A stretch of DNA of 64,000 nt. It comes from Pseudomonadota bacterium. Lineage in GTDB: Bacteria; Pseudomonadota; Alphaproteobacteria; Rhizobiales; Aestuariivirgaceae. This document shows positions 24,841 to 33,642 of this stretch, piece by piece. Both the position numbers and the translations under genes were made by a program. Within the stretch, counting starts at the first letter, position 1, and every line of letters starts with the position of its first letter. The notes under the pieces are model-generated. The model did not search any database, was not told the DNA's origin, and was given only the letters and a program-made list of their open reading frames with translations. Where the stretch lies: the NCBI GenBank assembly GCA_020161855.1, contig JAIUNJ010000004.1:186001-250000 (forward strand). Reading direction: 5' to 3'.

Positions 24841-26193
24841 ATGAGAACGACGCTTTTCAAGAATGCCCTGGTGCTGGCCACCATGGACGACACCCGGCGT
24901 GAACTGCCGGGCGGTTCTGTGCTTGTGCGCGGCAATCGCGTGGCGAGCATCCATGCCGCCGGGGAGAATCTGCCTGCGGCTGATGAAACCATCGACTGCT
25001 CGCGGCACGTGTTGATGCCGGGCCTGATCAACACGCACCACCACATGTACCAGTCGCTGACGAGGGCCGTGCCCGCCGCACAGGACGTAGATCTCTTCGC
25101 CTGGCTCAAGGCGCTCTATCCCATATGGGCACGGCTGACGCCCGAGATGATCACGATCTCGACGCAGACGGCGATGGCAGAATTGATCCTGTCCGGCTGC
25201 ACGACATCAAGCGATCACCTCTATATCTACCCTGACGGCTGCAGGCTCGACGACGCGATTGCAGCTGCCCATGAGATCGGCATGCGCTTTCATGCGGCCC
25301 GGGGGGCCATGAGCGTCGGCGAAAGCAAGGGTGGCCTGCCGCCGGACCGCGTGGTCGAGGACGAGAGTGTGATCCTGAAGGACATGCAGCGCCTTGTTGA
25401 GGCCTATCATGATCCTTCGGAATGCAGCATGTGCCGCATGGTGCTGGCGCCCTGTTCGCCGTTTTCGGTGAGCACGGATCTCATGCGGGAAAGCGCCGTG
25501 ATGGCACGGCACTATGGTGTTTCGCTGCACACGCATCTCGCAGAGAATGATGATGATGTGGCCTATAGCCTTGCGAAGTTTGGGGCGACACCAGCGCAAT
25601 ATGCCGAGAATCTGGGATGGACGGGCCATGATGTCTGGCATGCCCATTGTGTGAAACTCGATGATGATGGCATTTTCCGTTTCGCCCGTACCGGCACAGG
25701 CGTTGCCCATTGCCCCTGTTCAAACATGCGCCTTGCCTCCGGGATTGCGCCTGTCGGGAAGATGCGGGCGGCAGGCGTCTCCGTTGGCCTTGGCGTGGAT
25801 GGCTCGGCCTCCAATGATGGCGCACACATGCTGGGAGAGGCGCGGCAGGCCCTGCTGCTGCAGCGTGTGGGCTTTGGCCCGGCGGCGATGACGGCGCGGC
25901 AGGCACTGGAACTGGCGACGCGCGGCGGCGCCAAGGTGTTGAACCGCAGCGACATTGGCCATCTGGCGCCCGGCATGGCCGCGGACCTCGTGGCCTTTGA
26001 TGTCTCTGGAATCGCTCATGCTGGCGCGTTGCATGATCCGCTCGCAGCACTTGCCTTCGCCGCTCCGGTGGCGGCTGCGCATGTGATGATCAACGGCAGG
26101 CTGGTGGTGCGTGAGGGCGCGCTTCTGACGCTTAACCTGCACAGCCTTGTCCGCCGGCACAACGAGCTCTCCACAATACTCGTGAACGGCTGA
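24841..26193 (+). CDS. Amidohydrolase, 8-oxoguanine/hydroxydechloroatrazine deaminase group
   Basis: A 450-residue metal-dependent deaminase with the amidohydrolase motifs in order: INTHHHMYQ (metal HxH, residues about 62-70), HTHLAEN (about 225-231), HAHCVKL (about 255-261) and GLGVDGSASNDG (metal Asp, about 320-325). Overall it resembles the 8-oxoguanine deaminase/AtzB-like group, which removes an amino group or amine from purine- or triazine-type rings. It is the last gene of the operon and ends two bases before the convergent TIM-barrel gene. The exact substrate cannot be fixed by eye; 8-oxoguanine to urate is one reasonable option. Confidence 0.85.
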   Translation: MRTTLFKNALVLATMDDTRRELPGGSVLVRGNRVASIHAAGENLPAADETIDCSRHVLMPGLINTHHHMYQSLTRAVPAAQDVDLFAWLKALYPIWARLTPEMITISTQTAMAELILSGCTTSSDHLYIYPDGCRLDDAIAAAHEIGMRFHAARGAMSVGESKGGLPPDRVVEDESVILKDMQRLVEAYHDPSECSMCRMVLAPCSPFSVSTDLMRESAVMARHYGVSLHTHLAENDDDVAYSLAKFGATPAQYAENLGWTGHDVWHAHCVKLDDDGIFRFARTGTGVAHCPCSNMRLASGIAPVGKMRAAGVSVGLGVDGSASNDGAHMLGEARQALLLQRVGFGPAAMTARQALELATRGGAKVLNRSDIGHLAPGMAADLVAFDVSGIAHAGALHDPLAALAFAAPVAAAHVMINGRLVVREGALLTLNLHSLVRRHNELSTILVNG

Positions 26194-26195
26194 GA

Positions 26196-27053
26196 TCAGG
26201 TTGCTGAGGCAAGACGCTTGCGCGCCGCGGCGAGTGTTTCATGCATCGGCCGCTTCCACCAGTTCCTGGCGGAGAAGATCTCGACCTCCACCAGGCCCTT
26301 ATAACCTGCGGTCTCGACGGCCTCACGCAGGCCTCTCACGTCGATCACACCGTCGCCCATCATGCCACGGTCGTTGAGAACATCTTCGGTTGGCACCAGC
26401 CAGTCACAGACGTGAAAATTGAAGATCCGGCGCGATTTCCCGGCACGGGCGATGTCACGCATCACGTTCGGATCCCACCACACATGGTAGACGTCGATGC
26501 AGCAGCCAAGCTGGGGTGACGTGGTCACGCCTTCAATCTCGTCGCACCAGTCGAGCGCCTCTGACAACAATGTCAGGCAACTGCGCTCGGCGGCGTAGAC
26601 GGGATGCAGCGGCTCAAGAGCCAGTTTAACGCCCAGCTTCCGCGCCGTGATCAGAAGCTCGGCCGTGGCGTCCTTCACTTGCCGTCGCGCCGCGCCCATG
26701 TCGCGAGAATCCTGAGGCAGGCCGCCAACCACCATCACGAATGTTTTGGCGCCAAGCGTGGCTGCATCCCGCAGCGCGGTGAGGTTCGCGTCGATATTCT
26801 GACGGACCGCATCGGCTGTGACGGCCGGAATATAAGTGCTGCGGCAATATCCAGTCACAGCAAGGCCAGCATCCCTGATCTGCCGTGCGATGGTTTTGAC
26901 GTCACCGCCCTCCACCTCGCGACGCCAGGGGGCGATCCCGCCGAAACCGGCGCGCGCCACCGCGTTTATGGCTTCGCTGATCGGGGCCTGAAAGCCCAAC
27001 GTTGCCGTGTTGATTGCGCTGGCCCTGGGAGATTGGCCGAGATCACGCACCAT
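26196..27053 (-). CDS. Sugar phosphate isomerase/epimerase-like TIM-barrel protein
   Basis: A 285-residue protein of the xylose-isomerase-like TIM-barrel (AP endonuclease 2) superfamily, with probable metal ligands in KLALEPLHP (Glu), GCCIDVYHVWWDP (Asp, His) and FHVCDWL, and a final VEVEIFS Glu. Relatives include IolE/IolI, hydroxypyruvate isomerase and sugar epimerases. It overlaps the DUF993 gene upstream by 11 bases and is the last gene of a TetR-controlled operon. Which sugar or keto acid it handles is not known. Confidence 0.83.
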   Translation of the reverse strand: MVRDLGQSPRASAINTATLGFQAPISEAINAVARAGFGGIAPWRREVEGGDVKTIARQIRDAGLAVTGYCRSTYIPAVTADAVRQNIDANLTALRDAATLGAKTFVMVVGGLPQDSRDMGAARRQVKDATAELLITARKLGVKLALEPLHPVYAAERSCLTLLSEALDWCDEIEGVTTSPQLGCCIDVYHVWWDPNVMRDIARAGKSRRIFNFHVCDWLVPTEDVLNDRGMMGDGVIDVRGLREAVETAGYKGLVEVEIFSARNWWKRPMHETLAAARKRLASAT

Positions 27054-28197
27054 AAAGCGCCAGCAACTGCTTCATACGCTTGATCGCGAGACCCGGCTTG
27101 GCCAGCAGGCCGGCCTTGTCCGCGAGTTTGAAGGCTTCGACAAAATAGGGCAGGGGCCGCGCCGATTGCGCGCCGCCGACCATGACAAAATGATCCTGAT
27201 GACCATTGAGCCAGGCCAGAAAGACAACGCCTGTCTTGTAGAACTGTGTGGGAGACCGGAAGATGAGACGCGAGAGCGGCACAGTCGCGTTCATGATGCT
27301 GCTGTAACGCCCTGTGTCGCCCTTGGCGAGAGCTTCCAGTCCCGCCGCTGCCGCCGGGGCGATGGCATCGAAAATCCCGAGAAGCGCATGCGAGTAGCCT
27401 TGCGCATCGCCCTTGATCAACGCCGGATAGTTGAAGTCGTCGCCGGTATACATCTTGACCATGCGTGGCAGCCGCCGCCGCATGACGACTTCCTTCTGAT
27501 CATCGAGCAGCGAAATCTTGATGCCGTCCACCTGCCGCTCGTTGTCATTGATGGCGGCGAGGCAGGTTTCCATTGTCTGGCTGAAGGCGCTTCCGCCCCA
27601 GTAGCCCTTGAGCGCCGGGTCAAACATCTCTCCGAGCCAGTGCAGGATGACGGGCGCATCGGCCTCGCTCAGAACGCGGGAATAGACTTTCACATAGTCA
27701 TCAGGCGAACGCGCCACCTTCACGAGGGCGCGGCTTGCCATCATGATCACCCGGCCACCAAGCTTCTGCACGGCATGCAGTTGGTCGAGATAGGCCTTGA
27801 TTACATCATCGAGGTCACGTGCATCTGCAGGGTTGAGATGATCCGTGCCGACACCGGAGGCGATCAGTTTGGCTTTCTTGCCAGCTGATTTGAGCGAGCG
27901 CTGGATGAGTTCATGGGCTGAGAGCCAGTCAAGCCCCATGCCGCGCTGCGATGTATCCATCGCCTCGGCAATGCCGAAGCCCTGATCCAGCAGATAGTGC
28001 CGGTAGGCCAGCGTTTTCTGCCAATCAATGGCCGGCCGGCCGGCGGGATCAGAAGCGGAGAAGGGATAAGCGACCACATGGGCAGCGGCGAAGGCAATGC
28101 GGTTGAAGGTTGCTTTCGGCGCGCGCGGGCGGAAAGGCTTGCCCTTCAGCGTGTAGGGCGAAAGCCGCCCCTTCTCATTCGGCAATGCAATTTTCAT
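27043..28197 (-). CDS. DUF993 family protein, DHDPS-like TIM barrel
   Basis: A 384-residue protein of the DUF993 family. Sequences such as ASGVGTDHLNPADARDLDD and HWLGEMFDPALKGYWG recall dihydrodipicolinate-synthase-like aldolases, and the Lys in QVDGIKISLLDD lies where a Schiff-base Lys would be expected. That suggests a class I aldolase or dehydratase, but the assignment is inference. It lies one base after the SDR gene and overlaps the TIM-barrel gene, so these three probably act in one pathway for a sugar-like substrate. Confidence 0.8.
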   Translation of the reverse strand: MKIALPNEKGRLSPYTLKGKPFRPRAPKATFNRIAFAAAHVVAYPFSASDPAGRPAIDWQKTLAYRHYLLDQGFGIAEAMDTSQRGMGLDWLSAHELIQRSLKSAGKKAKLIASGVGTDHLNPADARDLDDVIKAYLDQLHAVQKLGGRVIMMASRALVKVARSPDDYVKVYSRVLSEADAPVILHWLGEMFDPALKGYWGGSAFSQTMETCLAAINDNERQVDGIKISLLDDQKEVVMRRRLPRMVKMYTGDDFNYPALIKGDAQGYSHALLGIFDAIAPAAAAGLEALAKGDTGRYSSIMNATVPLSRLIFRSPTQFYKTGVVFLAWLNGHQDHFVMVGGAQSARPLPYFVEAFKLADKAGLLAKPGLAIKRMKQLLALYGA

Positions 28198-28198
28198 C

Positions 28199-28957
28199 TC
28201 AGTATCTCACCGTCATCAATCCACCGTCAGCGAGGATCACCTGCCCACTGGTATAGGGCAGGCGGCCTTCCGCCAGCGTCACAGCAATCTTCGCCACATC
28301 CTCCGGCTTGCCCCAGCGCCTGATCACCGTGATGCCGCTTTCAATCAACGCGTCATAGCGGGCCTTGGCCGGCGCCGTCATTTCCGTTTCGATGAAGCCG
28401 GGTTGTATCTCATAGACACCGATCCCTTCATCTGAGAGGCGGCTGGCGAAGAGCTTGCTCATCATCGAGGAGCCGGCTTTCGAGATGCAATACTCACCGC
28501 GCGCGATGGAGGGCGCCTGGGCGTTGGTGGAGGTGATGGTGATGATGGAACGATGCGCCTGCGCTGCCGTCTCACGCAGGCGCCGCGCAAAGGCCTGGGT
28601 GAGAAAGAAGGTCCCTCGCGTATTGACGTCGATGCAGCGGTCGAAGCTCTCCGGCGTTACGTCCAGCAGGTCACCGCGAGAAAGGACGGAGACGCCGGCA
28701 TTGTTCACCAGCGTGGTCAGGGGACCGATGGCCTTGCTGGCCTCGTCGAGCAGCTTCGCGTGCGAAGCGATGTGGGCGATGTCGGCAACAAGGGCCGCCG
28801 ACTTCACGCCGCGTGAGGCCACCTCGGTCGCCACACGATCCAGTTCATCCGAGGCCATGACATCGGCCACCGCGACATCAAGCCCTTCATCGGCCAGGGC
28901 GAGCGCAATGGCCTTGCCGATGCCGCGCCTCGCGCCTGTCACCAAAGCTTTGCCCAT
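28199..28957 (-). CDS. Short-chain dehydrogenase/reductase (3-oxoacyl-ACP reductase-like)
   Basis: A 252-residue classical SDR with the NAD(P) motif TGARRGIG, the NNAGVS segment and the catalytic YCISK (Tyr-x3-Lys). ATG 28957 is chosen because its ribosome site GGAGAA lies in the end of the tetR gene four bases upstream; an in-frame TTG at 28972 falls within that site. Such enzymes oxidise a secondary alcohol or reduce a keto group. It follows tetR and precedes the DUF993 gene, so it is likely the dehydrogenase step of the same catabolic route. Confidence 0.88.
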   Translation of the reverse strand: MGKALVTGARRGIGKAIALALADEGLDVAVADVMASDELDRVATEVASRGVKSAALVADIAHIASHAKLLDEASKAIGPLTTLVNNAGVSVLSRGDLLDVTPESFDRCIDVNTRGTFFLTQAFARRLRETAAQAHRSIITITSTNAQAPSIARGEYCISKAGSSMMSKLFASRLSDEGIGVYEIQPGFIETEMTAPAKARYDALIESGITVIRRWGKPEDVAKIAVTLAEGRLPYTSGQVILADGGLMTVRY

Positions 28958-28961
28958 GCTG

Positions 28962-29624
28962 CTATTCTCCAATCCGCTTCAGTGTGTCGGGCGTGCAGAC
29001 GAGCCGCAGGATGGTGCTGACATTGAAGGCCAGCCGGGCCTTCCTCGCCTCCGGCGTCATCAGCGGCCGGCCGTAGACGATCTCGCCGGTAAACTGGTTG
29101 GTGAGATAGTGATAATTCACGCCTGCCATCGTGATCAGCACTTGCACCGCATCGAGGCCCTTGCGGAAGAGCCCCTCGGCAACGCCGCGATCAAGCAGCG
29201 ACTGCATGCGGGCGATAAAAGGCTTGTTGAGCTTGTCCATGGCGTCGGAGGTCTTGAGATGCCGCGCCTTGTGCAGGTTCTCGCTGTTCACCAGCGGAAT
29301 AAGCTCAGGATTATCGACATAGTAGTTCCAGGTGAAGGCGACGAGCCGCTTGATGGCTGTGACAGGATCGTCCTTCTCGATCATCAGGGCGGCCTCGGCC
29401 ACGCGAAACTGCCCGTAGGCATCCTCAAGCGTGCGGCGGAACAGATCCTCCTTGTTGCCGAAGTAGTGATAAAGCATCCGCTTGTTGCTCTTGGCGCGGC
29501 TGGCGATGCGGTCCACGCGGGCTCCACCCAGGCCATACTTGGCAAATTCATGCCGGGCGGCGGCGAGAATGCGCTTCTTCGTCGCCTCCGGATCGCGCAC
29601 CTGCCTGTCCCGCTTTGCCGCCAC
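28962..29624 (-). CDS. TetR-family transcriptional regulator
   Basis: A 220-residue repressor with an N-terminal helix-turn-helix (ARVDRIASRAKSNKRMLYHY, residues about 35-54) and a helical ligand-binding C-terminal domain. It starts at GTG 29624 with AAGGGT as ribosome site. A perfect 9-2-9 palindrome sits 12 bases in front of its start, between it and the divergent GMC gene, and is the probable operator for autoregulation and control of both operons. The ligand is unknown. Confidence 0.9.
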   Translation of the reverse strand: MAAKRDRQVRDPEATKKRILAAARHEFAKYGLGGARVDRIASRAKSNKRMLYHYFGNKEDLFRRTLEDAYGQFRVAEAALMIEKDDPVTAIKRLVAFTWNYYVDNPELIPLVNSENLHKARHLKTSDAMDKLNKPFIARMQSLLDRGVAEGLFRKGLDAVQVLITMAGVNYHYLTNQFTGEIVYGRPLMTPEARKARLAFNVSTILRLVCTPDTLKRIGE

Positions 29625-29636
29625 GCCGTACCCTTG

Positions 29637-29656
29637 AAATAACCAACTGGTTATTT
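29637..29656. promoter_or_regulatory. Palindromic TetR-type operator
   Basis: AAATAACCAACTGGTTATTT has two perfect 9-base arms around a 2-base centre, in an AT-rich 80-base gap between divergent tetR and GMC start codons. Size, symmetry and AACCA/TGGTT core match operators of TetR-family repressors. Its position allows one site to block both promoters. No similar palindrome was seen elsewhere in the window. Confidence 0.75.
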
Positions 29657-29704
29657 ATAAGTCGAGTGGAGATTTTGCGCAAGCAGGTGTCGGAAGGCGG
29701 CTCA

Positions 29705-31303
29705 ATGGCGGCTGAAGGCTATGACTATGTGATCGTGGGCGCCGGCTCGGCAGGCTGCGTGCTGGCCACGCGGCTGAGCGAGGACCCGGCCTGCCGTGTG
29801 CTTGTCGTTGAGGCCGGGCCCACGGACAGCGACCCCTTCATCCACATGCCGGTTGGCTTTTTCAAGATGACCGGTGGCCCGTTGACCTGGGGCTACAAGA
29901 CCAAGCCGCTCATTCACGCCAATAATCGCACGGCTGTCTACCCGCAGGCGCGGGTGCTTGGCGGCGGCTCATCGATCAATGCCGAGATCTATACGCGCGG
30001 TGCGCCGGAAGACTATGACGGCTGGGAACGCGATCTGGGCTGCGCCGGTTGGGGCTGGAAGGAATTGAAGCCCTATTTTGTGAAGGCCGAGGGCAATACG
30101 AGGCTGGGTGGCAGCGAGCATGGCGTTGATGGCCCGCTCGCCGTCTCGGACCTGACAACCTACAATCGTGTCTCACGGGCCTATGTTCAGGGCTGCATGG
30201 ATTTTGGCATGCCCTACAATCCGGATTTCAATTCCGGCCGGCAGGAAGGGACGGGTCTCTATCAGACCACCACGCGCGATGGCCGGCGCTGCAGCGCCGT
30301 CACCGGCTATCTGCGCCCGGCCTTGCAGCGGCCCAACCTCGCGCTGCGCACCGATGTCTTCGTCCACCGTATCCTGCTTGAGGGAAGCCGGGCGGTTGGC
30401 ATCGAGGTGGCCGACAAGGGGCAACTCCGCCGCATCACGGCAGCGCAGGAGGTCGTGATTGCCTCCGGGGCGATCGGTTCACCCAAGCTCATGATGCTGT
30501 CCGGCATTGGCCCAGCGGACCATCTTCGTGCCGTTGGCGTTCCAACGCTTCATGAGCTTCCCGGTGTCGGCCAGAACTTCCATGATCATTTTTCCACGGA
30601 CGTGACCTGGGTGCTCAACGGCCCGCACTCCTATGACAAGTACAAGCACAAGCACTGGCAACTCGTGGCGGGGCTTCAATATCTGCTCTTCAAGTCAGGG
30701 CCCGTTGCCTCAAACATCGTGGAGGCCGGTGCATTCTGGTGGGGCGATCGGAAAGAGAAAACCCCCGATCTGCAGTTTCACTTTCTCGCAGGTGCAGGTG
30801 TGGAGGAAGGCGTGGGCACAGTCCCCGGCGGCAACGGTGCCACCTGTAACTCCTACCATACCCGGCCACGCTCCCGGGGTGCGGTAATGCTCGCCTCCAG
30901 CAACCCTCTTGATGCGCCGCTGATTGACCCCAACTCCTTTGCCGAACCCTATGATCTCGACCGCCATATCGATGGCATCAAGGTCACCCAGGAGGTCGGC
31001 CGCACCCGTTCCATGCGGAAATTCGTCGAGCGTGAGCATTTCCCGGGGCCTGATGTGAAGACGAAGCAGGACTACATCGCGCTGGCCCGCGCCAATGCCC
31101 GCTCGTCCTATCATCCGGTCGGCACCTGCAAGATGGGCACGGACGCCATGGCGGTGGTCGATCCGCAATGCCGTGTGCACGGCATCGAGGCGCTGCGCAT
31201 CTGCGACAGCTCCATCATGCCGGCGGTGCCATCCTCCAATACCAACGCTCCAACCATCGCCATAGCAGAGAAGGCCGCTGACATGATCCGCGGCAACAGG
31301 TGA
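29705..31303 (+). CDS. GMC-family FAD-dependent alcohol dehydrogenase/oxidase
   Basis: A 532-residue GMC oxidoreductase: N-terminal FAD motif VIVGAGSAGCVLATRLSED, GMC signature 1 GGGSSINAEIYTRG, signature 2 GAIGSPKLMMLSGIGP and the active-site His in YHPVGTCKMG; the C-terminus is NAPTIAIAEKAADMI. It oxidises an alcohol to an aldehyde; choline dehydrogenase is the best-known relative but no betaine-aldehyde dehydrogenase is near. ATG 29705 follows AAGGCGGC; an extension to 29615 would cross the operator. It begins a three-gene operon with a CoA-transferase and an enoyl-CoA hydratase, so the product probably enters CoA-linked oxidation. Confidence 0.9.
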   Translation: MAAEGYDYVIVGAGSAGCVLATRLSEDPACRVLVVEAGPTDSDPFIHMPVGFFKMTGGPLTWGYKTKPLIHANNRTAVYPQARVLGGGSSINAEIYTRGAPEDYDGWERDLGCAGWGWKELKPYFVKAEGNTRLGGSEHGVDGPLAVSDLTTYNRVSRAYVQGCMDFGMPYNPDFNSGRQEGTGLYQTTTRDGRRCSAVTGYLRPALQRPNLALRTDVFVHRILLEGSRAVGIEVADKGQLRRITAAQEVVIASGAIGSPKLMMLSGIGPADHLRAVGVPTLHELPGVGQNFHDHFSTDVTWVLNGPHSYDKYKHKHWQLVAGLQYLLFKSGPVASNIVEAGAFWWGDRKEKTPDLQFHFLAGAGVEEGVGTVPGGNGATCNSYHTRPRSRGAVMLASSNPLDAPLIDPNSFAEPYDLDRHIDGIKVTQEVGRTRSMRKFVEREHFPGPDVKTKQDYIALARANARSSYHPVGTCKMGTDAMAVVDPQCRVHGIEALRICDSSIMPAVPSSNTNAPTIAIAEKAADMIRGNR

Positions 31304-31306
31304 AGA

Positions 31307-32878
31307 ATGTCAAAGGTCAGGTCCATTGCCGATGCCGTGAAGCTCATCCCTGATGACGCCATCGTGGCCATCAACTCCTCATCCGGCCTCTTGTGCCCGG
31401 ATGCCGTGTTGAAGGGCCTCGGCGAGCGCTTCGAGCGTGAGGGCCATCCGCGCAACATCACCAGCATTCATCCCATCGCCGCGGGCGACATGTTCGGCAT
31501 CAAGGGTGTCGACCATATCGCGCGCAAAGGATTGCTGGCCCGCATCATTGCCGGTTCCTATCCTTCGGGCCCTTCCACCTCCGAGCCTCCCCGCATCTGG
31601 CAATTGCTGCTTGCTAACGAAATCCCGGCCTACAATGTGCCCTCGGGCATTATGCTCGACATGCTGCGCGAAGCGGCCGCAAAGCGTCCCGGCGTCATCA
31701 CCAAGGTCGGCCTCGACACATTTGTGGACCCCGCACAACAGGGCTGCGCCATGAATGCGCTGGCTGCAGCTGCGCCCATCGTTCGCCGGATCGACTTCGA
31801 GAATGAGGAATGGTTGTATTTTCCAGCCATCACGCCAGCGATCGGCATTATCCGTGGCAGCGTGGCAGATGAGAAGGGCAACATCACCTTCGATCAGGAA
31901 GGCGCATACATCGGCGCCATGGAAGTGGCGCTCGCCGTGCACAACAATGGCGGCAAGGTCATCGCCCAGGTTCGCCGCATTGCAAAGCCCGGCGAACTGC
32001 GGCCGCATCAGGTGCGCGTTCCGTCGACGCTGGTCGATGTGGTCGTTGAGGCACCTGACCAGTGGCAGACAACACAGACGCCTTATGATCCAGCCATCTC
32101 GGGCGAGGAGTTCAAGCCGCTCGAATCCTTCTCGCTGATGGAGTTCGGCACAGGCAAGGTCATCGCCCGCCGTGTGGCGCAGGAATTGCGGGCCGGATGG
32201 AATGTCAATCTTGGCTTTGGCGTTTCAGCCAATGTGCCGCGCATCTTCATCGAGGAAGGCCAGCATGGAAAGGCCACATGGGTGATTGAGCAGGGCGCCG
32301 TCGGCGGCGTTCCGCTGCTGGAGTTCCAGTTCGGTTGTGCCGCCAATGCCGAGGCCTTCGTGCCCTCTGCCTATCAGTTCACCTATTTCCAGGCGGCCGG
32401 CTTTGATTGCTCGCTTCTCTCCTTCCTGCAGATTGATCCGGACGGCAGCGTCAACGTGTCATGGCTGGGCGCGCGACCTCATGTGACGGCCGGTGCAGGC
32501 GGTTTCGTTGACATCACCGCCCGCGGCCGCCGCATTGTCTATTCCGGTTTCTTCAATGCCGGGGCGAAGATGGATGTCCGCGACGGGAAGCTCGTCATTG
32601 AGAAAGAGGGCAAGGTCAGGAAGCTTGTGAAGAAGATGGATCACATCACCTTCTCGGGCCGTCGCGGCAAGGCACAAGGACAGGACATAACCTACGTCAC
32701 CGAGCGCTGCGTGTTGAAGAACAGCAATGAAGGGCTGGTGGTCACCGAGATTGCGCCGGGTGTTGACCTGCAGGCGAACATCCTCGACCAGTCGGAGTTC
32801 CCCCTGATCGTTTCCCCCAATTTGAAGGAAATGGATGCGAGGCTCTTCCAGCCCGGCAAGATGGGATTGGTGCTGTGA
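31307..32878 (+). CDS. Class I CoA-transferase, YdiF/propionate CoA-transferase-like
   Basis: A 523-residue fused two-domain (alpha-beta) CoA-transferase. The catalytic Glu328 lies in WVIEQGAVGGVP, the class I motif of the YdiF/Pct type. It moves CoA from a donor such as acetyl-CoA to a carboxylate substrate. It begins three bases after the GMC gene and its stop overlaps the start of the enoyl-CoA hydratase gene, so the acid produced by the upstream dehydrogenase is likely activated here. The exact substrate is not known. Confidence 0.88.
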   Translation: MSKVRSIADAVKLIPDDAIVAINSSSGLLCPDAVLKGLGERFEREGHPRNITSIHPIAAGDMFGIKGVDHIARKGLLARIIAGSYPSGPSTSEPPRIWQLLLANEIPAYNVPSGIMLDMLREAAAKRPGVITKVGLDTFVDPAQQGCAMNALAAAAPIVRRIDFENEEWLYFPAITPAIGIIRGSVADEKGNITFDQEGAYIGAMEVALAVHNNGGKVIAQVRRIAKPGELRPHQVRVPSTLVDVVVEAPDQWQTTQTPYDPAISGEEFKPLESFSLMEFGTGKVIARRVAQELRAGWNVNLGFGVSANVPRIFIEEGQHGKATWVIEQGAVGGVPLLEFQFGCAANAEAFVPSAYQFTYFQAAGFDCSLLSFLQIDPDGSVNVSWLGARPHVTAGAGGFVDITARGRRIVYSGFFNAGAKMDVRDGKLVIEKEGKVRKLVKKMDHITFSGRRGKAQGQDITYVTERCVLKNSNEGLVVTEIAPGVDLQANILDQSEFPLIVSPNLKEMDARLFQPGKMGLVL

Positions 32879-33642
32879 TGCCGGATACCCGTCTCAGCCT
32901 GGTGCGGGAGGGCGCCACCGCTATCATCACTTTGCAAAGGCCCGAGAAGCTGAACGCGCTTGATGCGGGCATGGTCGCGGCACTGGAGCAACTGGCCCAT
33001 GAGGTTGATGCCGATGCGGCAATCCGCGCCTGCATTATCACAGGCGCGGGCGAGAAATCATTCTGCGCCGGGGGTGATATCGAGGCCTGGTCGCGGGAAA
33101 CGCCGCATGAGTTCGGCATGTCCTGGGTGAAGCAGGGGCATCGGGCCTTCGATGCGCTCGCACGCATGCGCCAGCCGCTCATTGCAGCCCTCAATGGCCA
33201 CACCTTGGGGGGAGGTCTTGAAGTGGCCGCTTGCGCCGATTTCCGCATTGCCGAGGCGCATGTGAAGCTGGGTCAGCCCGAGACCGGCATCGGGGTCATC
33301 CCCGGCTGGTCCGGCACGCAGAGGGCGGTGCGCCGCTTCGGATCGCAGGTCGTCCGCCGCATGGCAATCGCTGGCGAAGTGTTCGACGCTACTCAGGCGC
33401 TGGCACTGGGTCTTGTCGATCAGGTGGTGCCGAAGGGCGAGTCGCTGTCGGCGGCAAGGGAACTGGCAAATCGCATTGCCCAGCGCGGCTCGTTCGCCTC
33501 ATCGGCTGCGAAGCTGCTGATCAATGCCGCCGAGAACGAGGATCATGAGGCGGCACTCGAGGCGATGGCGGGGATCGCCGCGGCCTCACACGACGAGTTG
33601 AAGGCGAAAGTCGCGGCCTTCATGAACCGGAAGAAGGGCTGA
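32878..33642 (+). CDS. Enoyl-CoA hydratase/isomerase family protein
   Basis: A 254-residue crotonase-fold protein with the oxyanion-hole segments AGGDIEAW and GHTLGGGLEVAAC and both catalytic Glu positions (GGGLEV and GQPETGIGVIPGWSGTQ), consistent with a hydratase. It probably hydrates an unsaturated acyl-CoA made by the CoA-transferase. ATG 32878 overlaps the preceding stop by one base. The convergent kinase gene overlaps its end by 23 bases. Confidence 0.9.
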   Translation: MPDTRLSLVREGATAIITLQRPEKLNALDAGMVAALEQLAHEVDADAAIRACIITGAGEKSFCAGGDIEAWSRETPHEFGMSWVKQGHRAFDALARMRQPLIAALNGHTLGGGLEVAACADFRIAEAHVKLGQPETGIGVIPGWSGTQRAVRRFGSQVVRRMAIAGEVFDATQALALGLVDQVVPKGESLSAARELANRIAQRGSFASSAAKLLINAAENEDHEAALEAMAGIAAASHDELKAKVAAFMNRKKG

